Positions 47,935-60,765 of a stretch of 64,000 nucleotides of DNA are shown in pieces (position 1 is the first letter of the stretch; every line of letters begins with the position of its first letter). The notes under the pieces were generated by a model. That model did not search any database and had not been told where the DNA came from. It saw only the letters and a list, made by a program, of their open reading frames with translations. The position numbers and the translations under genes were made by a program. Source of the DNA: Clusia tigrina (lineage: Eukaryota; Arthropoda; Insecta; Diptera; Clusiidae); NCBI GenBank assembly GCA_920105625.2, contig OV050030.1, positions 253,053,889 through 253,117,888 of the forward strand, given 5' to 3'.

Positions 47935-49492
47935 GAAGTTAGGGCCATTTGAAGTTTTGTCCGTGTTTGATTTGGGTCTCAAGGATAACATAGCTTTGAG
48001 CGATAGCTTAAATTGACAAGAGGCTCGAGTACTTTATTGTTACAAAATTTCAAGGTTTTATGACGCTCCAGTAAAAAGTTGCAAGCATTTGTATGTTGCA
48101 AACTTTGATAGCTGTAGGACGTACCATATAGAAATTAGGCCCATTTGAAGTTTTATCAGTGTTTGATTTGGGACTCAAGGGTAGCATAGCTTTGAGCGAT
48201 AGTTTAAATTGAGAAGAGGCTCGAGTACTTTATTGTTACAAAATTTCAAGGTTTTAGGACGCTCCAGTAAAAAGTTACAAGCATTTGTATGTTGCAAACT
48301 TTGATAGGTGTAGGACGTACCGCATAGAAGTTAGGGGCATTTGAAGTTTTATCAGTGTTTGATTTGGGACTCAAGGGTTGCATAGCTTTGAGCGATAGCT
48401 TAAATTGACAAGAGGCTCAAGTACTTTATTGTTACAAAATTTCAAGGTTTTATGACGCTCCAGTAAAAAGTTACAAGCATTTGTATGTTGCAAACTTTGA
48501 GAGATGTTGGACGTACCGTATAGAGTTAGGGCCATTTGAAGTTTTATCAGTGTTTGATTTGGGACTCAAGGGTAGCATAGCTTTGAGCGATAGCTTAAAT
48601 TGACAAGAAGCTCGAGTACTTTATTGTTACAAAATTTCAAGGTGTTATGACGCTCCAGTAAAAAGTTACAAGCATTTGTATGTTGCAAACTTTGATAGGT
48701 GTAGGACGTACCGTATAGAAGTTAGGGCCATTTGAAGTTTTATCAGTGTTTGATTTGGGACTCAAGGGTAGCATAGCTTTGAGCGATAGCTTAAATTAAA
48801 AAGAGGCTCGAGTACTTTATTGTTACAAAACTTCAAGGTTTTATGACGCTCCAGTAAAAAGTTACAAGCATTTGTATGTTGCAAACTTTGGTAGGTGTAG
48901 GACGTACCGTATAGAAGTTAGGGCGATTTGAAGTTTTATCAGTGTTTGATTTGGGACTCAAGGGTAACATAGCTTTGAGCGATAGCTTAAATTGACAAGA
49001 GGCTCGAGTACTTTATTGTTACAAAATTTCAAGGTTTTATGACGCTCGAGTAAAAAGTTACAAGCATTTGTATGTTGCAAACTTTGATAGGTGTAGGACG
49101 TACCGTATAGAAGTTAGGGCCATTTGAAGTTTTGTCAGTGTTTGATTTGGGACTCAAGGGTAGCATAGCTTTGAACGAGATCTTAAATTGACAAGAGGCT
49201 CGAGTACTTTATTGTTACAAAATTTCAAGGTTTTATAACGCTCCAGTAAAAAGTTACAAGCCTTAGTATGTTGCAAACTTTGATAGGTGTAGGACGTACT
49301 GTATAGAAGTTAAAGCCATTTGAAGTTTTATCAGTGTTTGATTTGGGACTCAAGGGTAGCATAACTTTGAGCGATATCTTACATTGACAAGACACTCGAG
49401 TACTTTATTCTTACAAAATTTCAAGGTTTTATGACGCTCCAGCAAAAAGTTACAAGCATTTGTATGTTGCAAACTTAGATAGGTGTAGGACA
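47935..49492. repeat. 8-mer HOR, copy 2
   Basis: Second eight-monomer copy with the BglII-bearing GAACGAGATCTTAA at 49178 and the intact GTTGCAAACTTTG. With 43071-44216 it is a third, partial member of the same series. It diverges after ACTTAGATAGGTGTAGGAC, where this copy reads ATACCATATAG. Confidence 0.8.
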
Positions 49493-50858
49493 TACCATAT
49501 AGAAGTTAGTACCATTTGAAGTTTTATCAATGTTTGATTTGGGACTCAAGGGTAGCATAGCTTTGAGCGATAGCTTAAATTGACAAGAGGCTCGAGTACT
49601 TTATTGTTACAAAATATCAAGGTTTTATGACGCTCCAGTAAAGTCACAAGCATTTGTATGTTGCAAACTTTGATAGGTGTAGGACGTACCGTATAGAAGT
49701 TAGGGCCATTTGAAGTTTTATCAGTGTTTGATTTGGGACTCAAGGGTAGCATAGCTTTGAGCGATAGCTTAAATTGACAAGAGGCTCGAGTACTTTATTC
49801 TTACAAAATTTCAAGGTTTTATGACGCTCCAGCAAAAAGTTACAAGCATTTGTATGTTGCAAACTTAGAAAGGTGTAGGACGTACCATATAGAAGTTAGT
49901 ACCATTTGAAGTTGTATCAATGTTTGATTTGGGACTCAAGGGTAGCATAGCTTTGAGCGATAGCTTAAATTGACAAGAGGCTCGAGTACTTTATTGTTAC
50001 AAAATTTCAAGGTTTTATGACGCTCCAGTAAAAAGTTACAAGCATTTGTATGTTGCAAACTTTGATAGGTGTAGGACGTACCGTATAGAAGTTAGGGCCA
50101 TTTGAAGTTTTGTCAGTGTTTGATTTGGGACTCAAGGGTAACATAGCTTTGAGCGATAGCTTAAATTGACAAGAGGCTCGAGTACTTTATTGTTACAAAA
50201 TTTCAAGATTTTATGACGCTCCAGTAAAAAGTTACAAGCATTTGTATGTTGCAAACTTTGATAGGTGTAGGACATACCGTATAGAACTTAGAGCCATTTG
50301 AAGTTTTATCCGTGTTTGATTTGTGACTCAAGGGTAGCATAGCTTTGAGCGATAGCTTAAATTGACAAGAGGCTCGAGTACTTTATTGTTACAAAATTTC
50401 AAGGTTTTATGACGCTCCAGTAAAAAGTTACAAGCATTTGTATGTTGCAAACTTTGATAGGGTTGGACGTACCATATAGAAGTTAGGCCCATTTGAAGTT
50501 TTATCAGTGTTTGATTTGGGACTCAAGGGTAGCATAGCTTTGAGCGATAGTTTAAATTGACAAGAGGCTCGAGTACTTTATTGTTACAAAATTTCAAGGT
50601 TTTATGACGCTCCAGTAAAAAGTTACAAGCATTTGTATGTTGCAAACTTTGATAGGTGTAGGACATACCGTATAGAAGTTAGGGCTATTTGAAGTTTTAT
50701 CAGTGTTTGATTTGGGACTCAAGGGTAGCATAGCTTTGAGCGATAGCTTAAACTGACAAGAAGCTCGAGTACTTTATTGTTACAAAATTTCAAGGTGTTA
50801 TGACGCTCCAGTAAAAAGTTACAAGCATTTGTATGTTGCAAACTTTGATAGGTGTAGG
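49493..50858. repeat. Mixed monomers with short dimer match
   Basis: TCAATGTTTGATTT and GTTAGTACC recur 390 bp apart (49501 and 49891), a dimer with 2 bp lost in CCAGTAAAGTCACAAGC (about 49636). A monomer with GATAGGGTTGGACG near 50455 is also shortened. No long-range match seen to 50858. Confidence 0.55.
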
Positions 50859-52230
50859 ACGTACCGTATAGAAGTTAGGGCCATTTGAAGCTTTATCAGT
50901 GTTTGATTTGGGACTCAAGGGTAGCATAGCTTTGAGCGATAGCTTAAATTGACAAGAGGCTCGAGTATTTTATTGTTGCAAAACTTCAAGGTTTTATGAC
51001 GCTCCAGTAAAAAGTGACAAGCATTTGTATGTTGCAAACTTTGGTAGGTGTAGGACGTACCGTATAGAAGTTAGGGCCATTTGAAGTTTTATCAGTGTTT
51101 GATTTGGGACTCAAGGGTAACATAGCTTTGAGCGATAGCTTAAATTGACAAGAGGCTCGAGTACTTTATTGTTAGAAAATTTCAAGGTTTTATGACGCTC
51201 CAGTAAAAAGTTACAAGCATTTGTATGTTGCAAACTTTGATAGGTGTAGGACGTACCGTATAGAAGTTAGGGCCATTTGAAGTTTTGTCAGTGTTTGATT
51301 TGGGACTCAAGGATAAAATAGCTTTGAGCGATAGCTTAAATTGACAAGAGTCTCGAGTACTTTATTGTTACAAAATTTCAAGGTTTTATGACGCTCCAGT
51401 AAAAAGTTACAAGCATTTGTCTGTTGCAAACTTTGATAGGTGTAGGACGTACCGTATAGAAGTTATGGCCATTTGAAGGTTTGTCAGTGTTTGATTTGGG
51501 ACTCAAGGGTAACATAGCTTTGAGCGATAGCTTAAATTGACAAGAGGCTCGAGTACTTTATTGTTACAAAATTTGAAGATTTTATGACGCTCCAGTAAAA
51601 AGTTACAAGCATTTGTATGTTGCAAACTTTGATAGGTGTAGGACGTACCGTATAGAAGTTAGGGCCATTTGAAGTTTTATCCGTTTTTGATTTGTGACTC
51701 AAGGGTAGCATTGCTTTTAGCGATAACTTAAAGTGACAAGAGGCTCGAGTACTTTATTGTTACAAAATTTCAAGGTTCTATGACGCTTCAGTAAAAAGTT
51801 ACCAGCATTTGTATGTTGCAAACTTTGATAGGTGTAGGACGTACCGTATAGAAGTTAGGGCCATTTGAAGTTTTATCAGTGTTTGATTTGGGACTCAAGG
51901 GTAGCATAGCTTTGAGCGATAGCTTAATTTGACAAGAGGCTCGAGTACTTTATTGATACAAAATTTCAAGGTTTTATGACGCTCCAGTAAAAAGTTACAA
52001 GCATTTGTATGTTGCAAACTTTGATAGGTGTAGGACGTACCATATAGAAGTTAGGGCTATTTGAAGTTTTATCAGTGTTTGATTTGGGACTCAAGGGTAG
52101 CATAGCTTTGAGCGATAGCTTAAATTTACAAGAGGCTCGAGTACTTTATTGTTACAAAATTTCAAGGTTTTATGACGCTCCTGTAAAAAGTTACAAGCAT
52201 TTGTATGTTGCAAACTTTGATAGGTGTAGG
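50859..52230. repeat. 7-mer HOR, copy 1 (1372 bp)
   Basis: Exactly 7 x 196 = 1372 bp, repeated at once as 52231-53602. Markers: GAAGCTTTATCAG, TTATTGTTGCAAAAC with AAAAAGTGACAAG, TTGTTAGAAAATT, AAGGATAAAATAGC, GAAGGTTTGTCAG, TATCCGTTTTTGATTTGTG with GTAGCATTGCTTTTAGCG, GACGCTTCAG, and CTTAATTTGAC with TTGATACAAAA. The only mismatch I found is TTTGGTAGG (51037) against TTTGTTAGG (52409). Confidence 0.88.
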
Positions 52231-53634
52231 ACATACCGTATAGAAGTTAGGGCCATTTGAAGCTTTATCAGTGTTTGATTTGGGACTCAAGGGTAGCATA
52301 GCTTTGAGCGATAGCTTAAATTGACAAGAGGCTCGAGTATTTTATTGTTGCAAAACTTCAAGGTTTTATGACGCTCCAGTAAAAAGTGACAAGCATTTGT
52401 ATGTTGCAAACTTTGTTAGGTGTAGGACGTACCGTATAGAAGTTAGGGCCATTTGAAGTTTTATCAGTGTTTGATTTGGGACTCAAGGGTAACATAGCTT
52501 TGAGCGATAGCTTAAATTGACAAGAGGCTCGAGTACTTTATTGTTAGAAAATTTCAAGGTTTTATGACGCTCCAGTAAAAAGTTACAAGCATTTGTATGT
52601 TGCAAACTTTGATAGGTGTAGGACGTACCGTATAGAAGTTAGGGCCATTTGAAGTTTTGTCAGTGTTTGATTTGGGACTCAAGGATAAAATAGCTTTGAG
52701 CGATAGCTTAAATTGACAAGAGTCTCGAGTACTTTATTGTTACAAAATTTCAAGGTTTTATGACGCTCCAGTAAAAAGTTACAAGCATTTGTCTGTTGCA
52801 AACTTTGATAGGTGTAGGACGTACCGTATAGAAGTTATGGCCATTTGAAGGTTTGTCAGTGTTTGATTTGGGACTCAAGGGTAACATAGCTTTGAGCGAT
52901 AGCTTAAATTGACAAGAGGCTCGAGTACTTTATTGTTACAAAATTTGAAGATTTTATGACGCTCCAGTAAAAAGTTACAAGCATTTGTATGTTGCAAACT
53001 TTGATAGGTGTAGGACGTACCGTATAGAAGTTAGGGCCATTTGAAGTTTTATCCGTTTTTGATTTGTGACTCAAGGGTAGCATTGCTTTTAGCGATAACT
53101 TAAAGTGACAAGAGGCTCGAGTACTTTATTGTTACAAAATTTCAAGGTTCTATGACGCTTCAGTAAAAAGTTACCAGCATTTGTATGTTGCAAACTTTGA
53201 TAGGTGTAGGACGTACCGTATAGAAGTTAGGGCCATTTGAAGTTTTATCAGTGTTTGATTTGGGACTCAAGGGTAGCATAGCTTTGAGCGATAGCTTAAT
53301 TTGACAAGAGGCTCGAGTACTTTATTGATACAAAATTTCAAGGTTTTATGACGCTCCAGTAAAAAGTTACAAGCATTTGTATGTTGCAAACTTTGATAGG
53401 TGTAGGACGTACCATATAGAAGTTAGGGCTATTTGAAGTTTTATCAGTGTTTGATTTGGGACTCAAGGGTAGCATAGCTTTGAGCGATAGCTTAAATTTA
53501 CAAGAGGCTCGAGTACTTTATTGTTACAAAATTTCAAGGTTTTATGACGCTCCTGTAAAAAGTTACAAGCATTTGTATGTTGCAAACTTTGATAGGTGTA
53601 GGACATACCGTATAGAAGTTAGGGCCATTTGAAG
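52231..53634. repeat. 7-mer HOR, copy 2
   Basis: Tandem copy of 50859-52262. It ends at 53634, where AGTTTGATAAGTG replaces AGCTTTATCAGTG. Parts of this 7-mer recur downstream: GAAGGTTTGTCAG at 55189 and 56561 (again 1372 apart) and 59109. Confidence 0.88.
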
Positions 53635-54350
53635 TTTGATAAGTGTTTGATTTGGGACTCAAGAGTAGCATAGCTTTGAGCGATAGCTTAAATTGACAAC
53701 TGGCTCGAGTACTTTATTGTTACAAAATTTATTATGACGCTCCAGTAAAAAGTTACAAGCATTTGTATGTTGCAAACTTTGATAGGTGTAGGACGTACCG
53801 TATAGAAGTTAGGGCCATTTGAAGTTTTATCAGTGTTTGATTTGGGACACAAGGGTAGCATAGCTTTGAGCGATAGCTTAAATTTACAAGAGGCTCGAGT
53901 ACTTTATTGTTACAAAATTTCAAGGTTTTATGACGCTCCTGTAAAAATTTTCAAGCATTTGTATGTTGCAAACTTTGATAGGTGTAGGACATACCGTATA
54001 GAAGTTAGGGCCATTTGAAGTTTTATCAGTGTTTGCTTTGGGACTCAAGGGTAGCATAGCTTTGAGCGATAACTTAAATTGACAAGAGGCTCGAGTACTT
54101 TATTGTTACAAAATTTGAAGGTTTTATAACGCTCCAGTAAAAAGTTACAAGCCTTACTATGTTGCAAACTTTGATAGGTGTAGGACGTACTGTATAGAAG
54201 TTAAAGCCATTTGAAGTTTTATCAGTGTTTGATTTGGGACTCAAGGGTAGCATAACTTTGAGCGATATCTTACATTGACAAGAGACTCGAGTACTTTATT
54301 CTTACAAAATTTCAAGGTTTTATGACGCTCCAGTAAAAAGTTACAAGCAT
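53635..54350. repeat. Fragment of domain C (matches 45025-45740)
   Basis: Shift 8610: CTCAAGAGTAGC, AAAATTTATTATG, the AATTTACAAG monomer with GTTTTCAAGC-type change, GATAACTT, AAGCCTTACTATG, GTTAAAGCC, GATATCTTACATTGAC, GAGACTCGAG, TTTATTCTTAC. The shared order over about 700 bp shows that domain C material sits on both sides of the 7-mer. Confidence 0.7.
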
Positions 54351-55819
54351 TTGTATGTTGCAAACTTTGATAGGTGTAGGACGTACCATATAGAAGTTAG
54401 GGCCATTTGAAGTTTTATCAATGTTTGATTTGGGACTCAAGGGTAGCATAGCTTTGAGCGATAGCTTAAATTGACAAGAGGCTCGAGTACTTTATTGTTA
54501 CAAAATTTCAAGGTTTTATGACGCTCCAGTAAAAAGTTACAAGCATTTGTATGTTGCAAACTTTGATAGGTGTAGGACGTACCGTATAGAAGTTAGGGCC
54601 ATTGGAAGTTTTGTCAGTGTTTGATTTGGGTCTCAAGGATAACATAGCTTTGAGCGATAGCTTAAATTGACAAGAGGCTCGAGTACTTTATTGTTACAAA
54701 ATTTCAAGGTTTTATGACGCTCCAGTAAAAAGTTACAAGCATTTGTCTGTTGCAAACTTTGATAGGTGTAGGACGTACCGTATAGAAGTTAGGGCCATTT
54801 GAAGTTTTGTCAGTGTTTGATTTGGGACTCAAGGGTAACATAGCTTTGAGCGATAGCTTAAATTGACAAGAGGCTCGAGTACTTTATTGTTACAAAATTT
54901 CAAGGTTTTATGACGCTCCAGTAAAAAGTTACAAGCATTTGTATGTTGCAAACATTGATAGGTGTAGGACGTACCATATAGAAGTTAGGGCCATTTGAAG
55001 TTTTATCAGTGTTTGATTTGGGACTCAAGGGTAGCATAGCTTTGAGCGATAGCTTAAATTTACAAGAGGCTCGAGTACTTTATTGTTACAAAATTTCAAG
55101 GTTTTATGACGCTCCAGAAAAAAGTTACAAGCATTTACCTGTTGCAAACTTTGATAGGTGTAGGACGTACCGTATAGAAGTTAGGGCAATTTGAAGGTTT
55201 GTCAGTGTTTGATTTGGGACTCAAGGGTAACATAGCTTTGAGCGATAGCTTAAATTGACAAGAGGCTCGAGTACTTTATTGTTACAAAATTTCAAGATTT
55301 TATGACGCTCCAGTAAAAAGTTACAAGCATTTGTATGTTGCAAACTTTGATAGGTGTCGGACCTACCGTATAGAAGTTAGAGCCATTTGAAGTTTTATCC
55401 GTGTTTGATTTGTGACTCAAGGGTAGCATTGCTTTTAGCGATAACTTAAAGTGACAAGAGGCTCGAGTACTTTATTGTTACAAAATTTCAAGGTTCTATG
55501 ACGCTTCAGTAAAAAGTAACAAGCATTTGTATGTTGCAAACTTTGATAGGTGTAGGACGTACCGTATAGAAGTTAGGGCCATTTGAAGTTTTATCAGTGT
55601 TTGATTTGGGACTCAAGGGTAGCATAGCTTTGAGCGATAACTTAAATTGACAAGAGGCTCGAGTACTTTATTGTTACAAAACTTCAAGGTTTTATGACGC
55701 TCCAGTAAAAAGTTACAAGCATTTGTATTTTGCAAACTTTGATAGGTGTAGGACGTACCGTATAGAAGTTAGGGCCATTTGAAGTTTTATCAGTGTTTGA
55801 TTTGGGACTCAAGGGTAGC
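54351..55819. repeat. Mixed monomers with 7-mer fragment
   Basis: The run has GGTCTCAAGGATAAC, TTTGTCTGTTGC, GGGTAACATAGC, CCAGAAAAAAGTTAC with CATTTACCTGTTGC, then GAAGGTTTGTCAG and TTTGTGACTC/GCATTGCTTTTAGCG, as in the 7-mer. Positions 55.1-55.55 kb match 56.5-56.95 kb at shift 1372. Confidence 0.6.
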
Positions 55820-58367
55820 ATAGCTTTGAGCGATAGCTTAAATTGACAAGAGGCTCGAGTACTTTATTGTTACAAAACTTCAAGGTTTTATGACGCTCCA
55901 GTAAAAAGTTACAAGCATTTGTATGTTGCAAACTTTGGTAGGTGTAGGACGTACCGTATAGAAGTTAGGGCCATTTGAAGTTTTGTCAGTGTTTGATTTG
56001 GGACTCAACTGTAACATAGCTTTGAGCGATAGCTTAAATTGACAAGAGGCTCGAGTACTTTATTGTTACAAAATTTCAAGATTTTATGACGCTCCAGTAA
56101 AAAGTTACAAGCATTTGTATGTTGCAAACTTTGATAGGTGTAGGACGTACCGTATAGAAGTTAGGGCCATTTGAAGTTTTATCAGTGTTTGATTTGGGAC
56201 TCAAGGGTAGCATAGCTTTGAGCGATAGCTTAAATTGACAAGAGGCTCGAGTACTTTATTGTTACAAAACTTCAAGGTTTTATGACGCTCCAGTAAAAAG
56301 TTACAAGCATTTGTATGTTGCAAACTTTGTTAGGTGTAGGACGTACCGTATAGAAGTTAGGGCCATTTGAAGTTTTATCAGTGTTTGATTTGGGACTCAA
56401 GGGTAACATAGCTTTGAGCGATAGCTTAAATTGACAAGAGGCTCGAGTACTTTATTGTTACAAAATTTCAAGGTTTTATGACGCTCCAGAAAAAAGTTAC
56501 AAGCATTTGCCTGTTGCAAACTTTGATAGGTGCAGGACGTACCGTATAGAAGTTAGGGCCATTTGAAGGTTTGTCAGTGTTTGATTTGGGACTCAAGGGT
56601 AACATAGCTTTGAGCGATAGCTTAAATTGACAAGAGGCTCGAGTACTTTATTGTTACAAAATTTCAAGATTTTATGACGCTCCAGTAAAAAGTTACAAGC
56701 ATTTGTATGTTGCAAACTTTGATTGGTGTAGGACATACCGTATAGAAGTTAGAGCCATTTGAAGTTTTATCCATGTTTGATTTGTGACTCAAGGGTAGCA
56801 TTGCTTTTAGCAATAACTTAAAGTGACAAGAGGCTTGAGTACTTTATTGTTACAAAATTTCAAGGTTCTATGACGCTTCAGTAAAAAGTAACAAGCATTT
56901 GTATGCTGCAAACTTTGATAGGTGCAGGACGTACCGTATAGAAGTTAGGGCCATTTGAAGTTTTATCAGTGTTTGATTTGGGACTCAAGGGTCGCATAGC
57001 TTTGAGCGATAGCTTAAATTGACAAGAGGTTCGAGTACTTTATTGATACAAAATTTCAAGGTGTTATGACGCTCCAGTAAAAAGTTACAAGCATTTGTAT
57101 GTTGCAAACTTTGATAGGTGTAGGACGTACCATAAAGAAGTTAGGCCCATTTGAAGTTTTATCAGTGTTTGAATTGGGACTCAAGGCTAGCATACCTTTG
57201 AGCGATAGTTTAAATTGACAAGAGTCTCGAGTACTTTATTGTTACAAAATTTCAAGGTTTTATGACGCTCCAGTAAAAAATTACAAGCATTTGTATGTTG
57301 CAAACTTTGATAGGTGTAGGACGTACCGCATAGAAGTTAGGGGCATTTGAAGTTTTATCAGTGGTTGATTTGGGACTCAAGGGTTGCATAGCTTTGAGCG
57401 AAAGCTTAAATTGACAAGAGGCTCAAGTACTTTATTGTTACAAAATTTCAAGGTTTTATGACGCTCCAGTAAAAATTTACAAGCATTTGTATGTTGCAAA
57501 CTTTGAGAGTTGTTGGACGTACCGTATAGAGTTAGGGCCATTTGAAGTTTTATCAGTGTTTGATTTGGGACTCAAGGCTAGCATAGCTTTGAGCGATAGC
57601 TTAAATTGACAAGAAGCTCGAGTACTTTATTGTTACAAAATTTCAAAGGTTATATGAAGCTCCAGAAAAAAGTTACAAGCATTTGTATGTTGCAAACTTT
57701 GATAGGTGTAGGACGTACCGTATAGAAGTTAGGGCCATTTGAAGTTTTATCAGTGTTTGATTTGGGACTCAAGGGTAGCATAGCTTTGAGCGATAGCTTA
57801 AATTGACAAGAAGCTCGAGTACTTTATTGTTACAAAATTTCAGGGTTTTATGACGCTCCAGTAAAAAGTTACAAGCATTTGTATGTTGCAAACTTTGATA
57901 GGTGTAGGACGTACCATATAGAAGTTAGGGCCATTTGAAGTTTTATCAATGTTTGATTTGGGACTCAAGGGTAGCATAGCTTTGAGCGATAGCTTAAATT
58001 GACAAGAGGCTCGAGTACTTTATTGTTACAAAATTTCAAGGTTATATGAAGCTTCAGAAAAAAGTTACAAGCATTTGTATGTTGCAAACTTTGATAGGTG
58101 TAGGACGTACCGTATAGAAGTTTGGGCCATTTGAAGTTTTATCAGTGTTTGATTTGGGACTCAAGGGTAGAATAGCTTTGAGCGATAGCTTAAGTTGGCA
58201 AGAGGCTCGAGTACTTTATTGTTACAAAATTTCAAGGTTTTATGACGCTCCAGTAAAAAGTTACAAGCATTTGTATGTTGCAAACTTTGATAGGTGTAGG
58301 ACGTACCATATAGAAGTTAGGGCCATTTGAAGTTTTATCAATGTTTGATTTGGGACTCAAGGGTAGC
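55820..58367. repeat. 13-mer HOR, full copy
   Basis: It matches 58368-60765: shift 2548 (exactly 13 x 196) in the left part and shift 2351 in the right part. The change of register is due to one monomer at about 57125-57320 (ACCATAAAGAAGTTAGGCCC, GAATTGGGACTCAAGGCTAGC, CATACCTTTG) that has no counterpart in the second copy. Later markers are GTGGTTGATTT, GAGTTGTTGGACG, ATATGAAGC with CCAGAAAAAAG, and GGGTAGAATAGC with AAGTTGGCAAG. Confidence 0.8.
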
Positions 58368-60765
58368 ATAGCTTATAGCGATAGCTTAAATTGACAAGAG
58401 GCTCGAGTACTTTATTGTTACAAAACTTCAAGGTTTTATGACGCTCCAGTAAAAAGTTACAAGCATTTGTATGTTGCAAACTTTGGTAGGTGTAGGACGT
58501 ACCGTATAGAAGTTAGGGCCATTTGAAGTTTTGTCAGTGTTTGATTTGGGACTCAAGAGTAACATAGCTTTGAGCGATAGCTTAAATTGACAAGAGGCTC
58601 GAGTACTTTATTGTTACAAAATTTGAAGATTTTATGACGCTCCAGTAAAAAGTTACAAGCATTTGTATGTTGCAAACTTTGATAGGTGTAGGACGTACCG
58701 TATAGAAGTTAGGGCCATTTGAAGTTTTATCAGTGTTTGATTTGGGACTCAAGGGTAGCAAAGCTTTGAGCGATAGCTTAAATTGACAAGAGGCTCGAGT
58801 ACTTTATTGTTACAAAACTTCAAGGTTTTATGACGCTCCAGTAAAAAGTTACAAGCATTTGTATGTTGCAAACTTTGTTAGGTGTAGGACGTACCGTATA
58901 GAAGTTAGGGCCATTTGAAGTTTTATCAGTGTTTGATTTGGGACTCAAGGGTAACATAGCTTTGAGCGATAGCTTAAATTGACAAGAGGCTCGAGTACTT
59001 TATTGTTACAAAATTTCAAGGTTTTATGACGCTCCAGAAAAAAGTTACAAGCATTTGCCTGTTGCAAACTTTGATAGGTGTAGGACGTACCGTATAGAAG
59101 TTAGGGCCATTTGAAGGTTTGTCAGTGTTTGATTTGGGACTCAAGGGTAACATAGCTTTGAGCGATAGCTTAAATTGACAAGAGGCTCGAGTACTTTATT
59201 GTTACAAAATTTCAAGATTTTATGACGCTCCAGTAAAAAGTTACAAGCATTTGTATGTTGCAAACTTTGATTGGTGTAGGACATACCGTATAGAAGTTAG
59301 AGCCATTTGAAGTTTTATCCGTGTTTGATTTGTGACTCAAGGGTAGCATTGCTTTTAGCAATAACTTAAAGTGACAAGAGGCTTGAGTACTTTATTGTTA
59401 CAAAATTTCAAGGTTCTATGACGCTTCAGTAAAAAGTAACAAGCATTTGTATGTTGCAAACTATGATAGGTGCAGGACGTACCGTATAGAAGTTAGGGCC
59501 ATTTGAAGTTTTATCAGTGTTTGATTTGGGACTCAAGGGTCGCATAGCTTTGAGCGATAGCTTAAATTGACAAGAGGTTCGAGTACTTTATTGATACAAA
59601 ATTTCAAGGTTTTATGACGCTCCAGTAAAAAGTTACAAGCATTTGTATGTTGCAAACTTTGATAGGTGTAGGACGTACCGCATAGAAGTTAGGGGCATTT
59701 GAAGTTTTATCAGTGGTTGATTTGGGACTCAAGGGTTGCATAGCTTTGAGCGATAGCTTAAATTGACAAGAGGCTCAAGTACTTTATTGTTACAAAATTT
59801 CAAGGTTTTATGACGCTCCAGTAAAAATTTACAAGCATTTGTATGTTGCAAAATTTGACAGGTGTTGGACGTACCGTATAGAGTTAGGGCCATTTGAAGT
59901 TTTATCAGTGTGTGATTTGGGACTCAAGGGTAGCATAGCTTTGAGCGACAGCTTAAATTGACAAGAAGCTCGAGTACTTTATTGTTACAAAATTTCAAGG
60001 TTATATGAAGCTCCAGAAAAAAGTTACAAGCATTTGTATGTTGCAAACTTTGATAGGTGTAGGACGTACCGTATAGAAGTTTGGGCCATTTGAAGTTTTA
60101 TCAGTGTTTGATTTGGGACTCAAGGGTAGCATAGCTTTGAGCGATAGCTTAAATTGACAAGAAGCTCGAGTACTTTATTGTTACAAAATTTCAAGGTTTT
60201 ATGACGCTCCAGTAAAAAGTTACAAGCATTTGTATGTTGCAAACTTTGATAGGTGTAGGACGTACCATATAGAAGTTAGGGCCATTTGAAGTTTTATCAA
60301 TGTTTGATTTGGGACTCAAGGGTAGCATAGCTTTGAGCGATAGCTTAAATTGACAAGAGGCTCGAGTACTTTATTGTTACAAAATTTCAAGGTTATATGA
60401 AGCTTCAGAAAAAAGTTACAAGCATTTGTATGTTGCAAACTTTGATAGGTGTAGGACGTACCGTATAGAAGTTTGGGCCATTTGCAGTTTTATCAGTGTT
60501 TGATTTGGGACTCAAGGGTAGAATAGCTTTGAGCGATAGCTTAAGTTGGCAAGAGGCTCGAGTACTTTATTGTTACAAAATTTCAAGGTTTTATGACGCT
60601 CCAGTAAAAAGTTACAAGCATTTGTATGTTGCAAACTTTGATAGGTGTAGGACGTACCATATAGAAGTTAGGGCCATTTGAAGTTTTATCAATGTTTGAT
60701 TTGGGACTCAAGGGTAGCATAGCTTATAGCGATAGCTTAAATTGACAAGAGGCTCGAGTACTTTA
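58368..60765. repeat. 12-mer derivative of the 13-mer HOR
   Basis: Same order as 55820-58367 minus one monomer. The deletion joins the GACGTACC of one monomer to the ACCGCATAG of the next without loss of phase (59641-59690), as in unequal exchange between neighbours. It ends at CTTTATGTTACAAAA (about 60763), a monomer that has lost a T. Confidence 0.8.
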
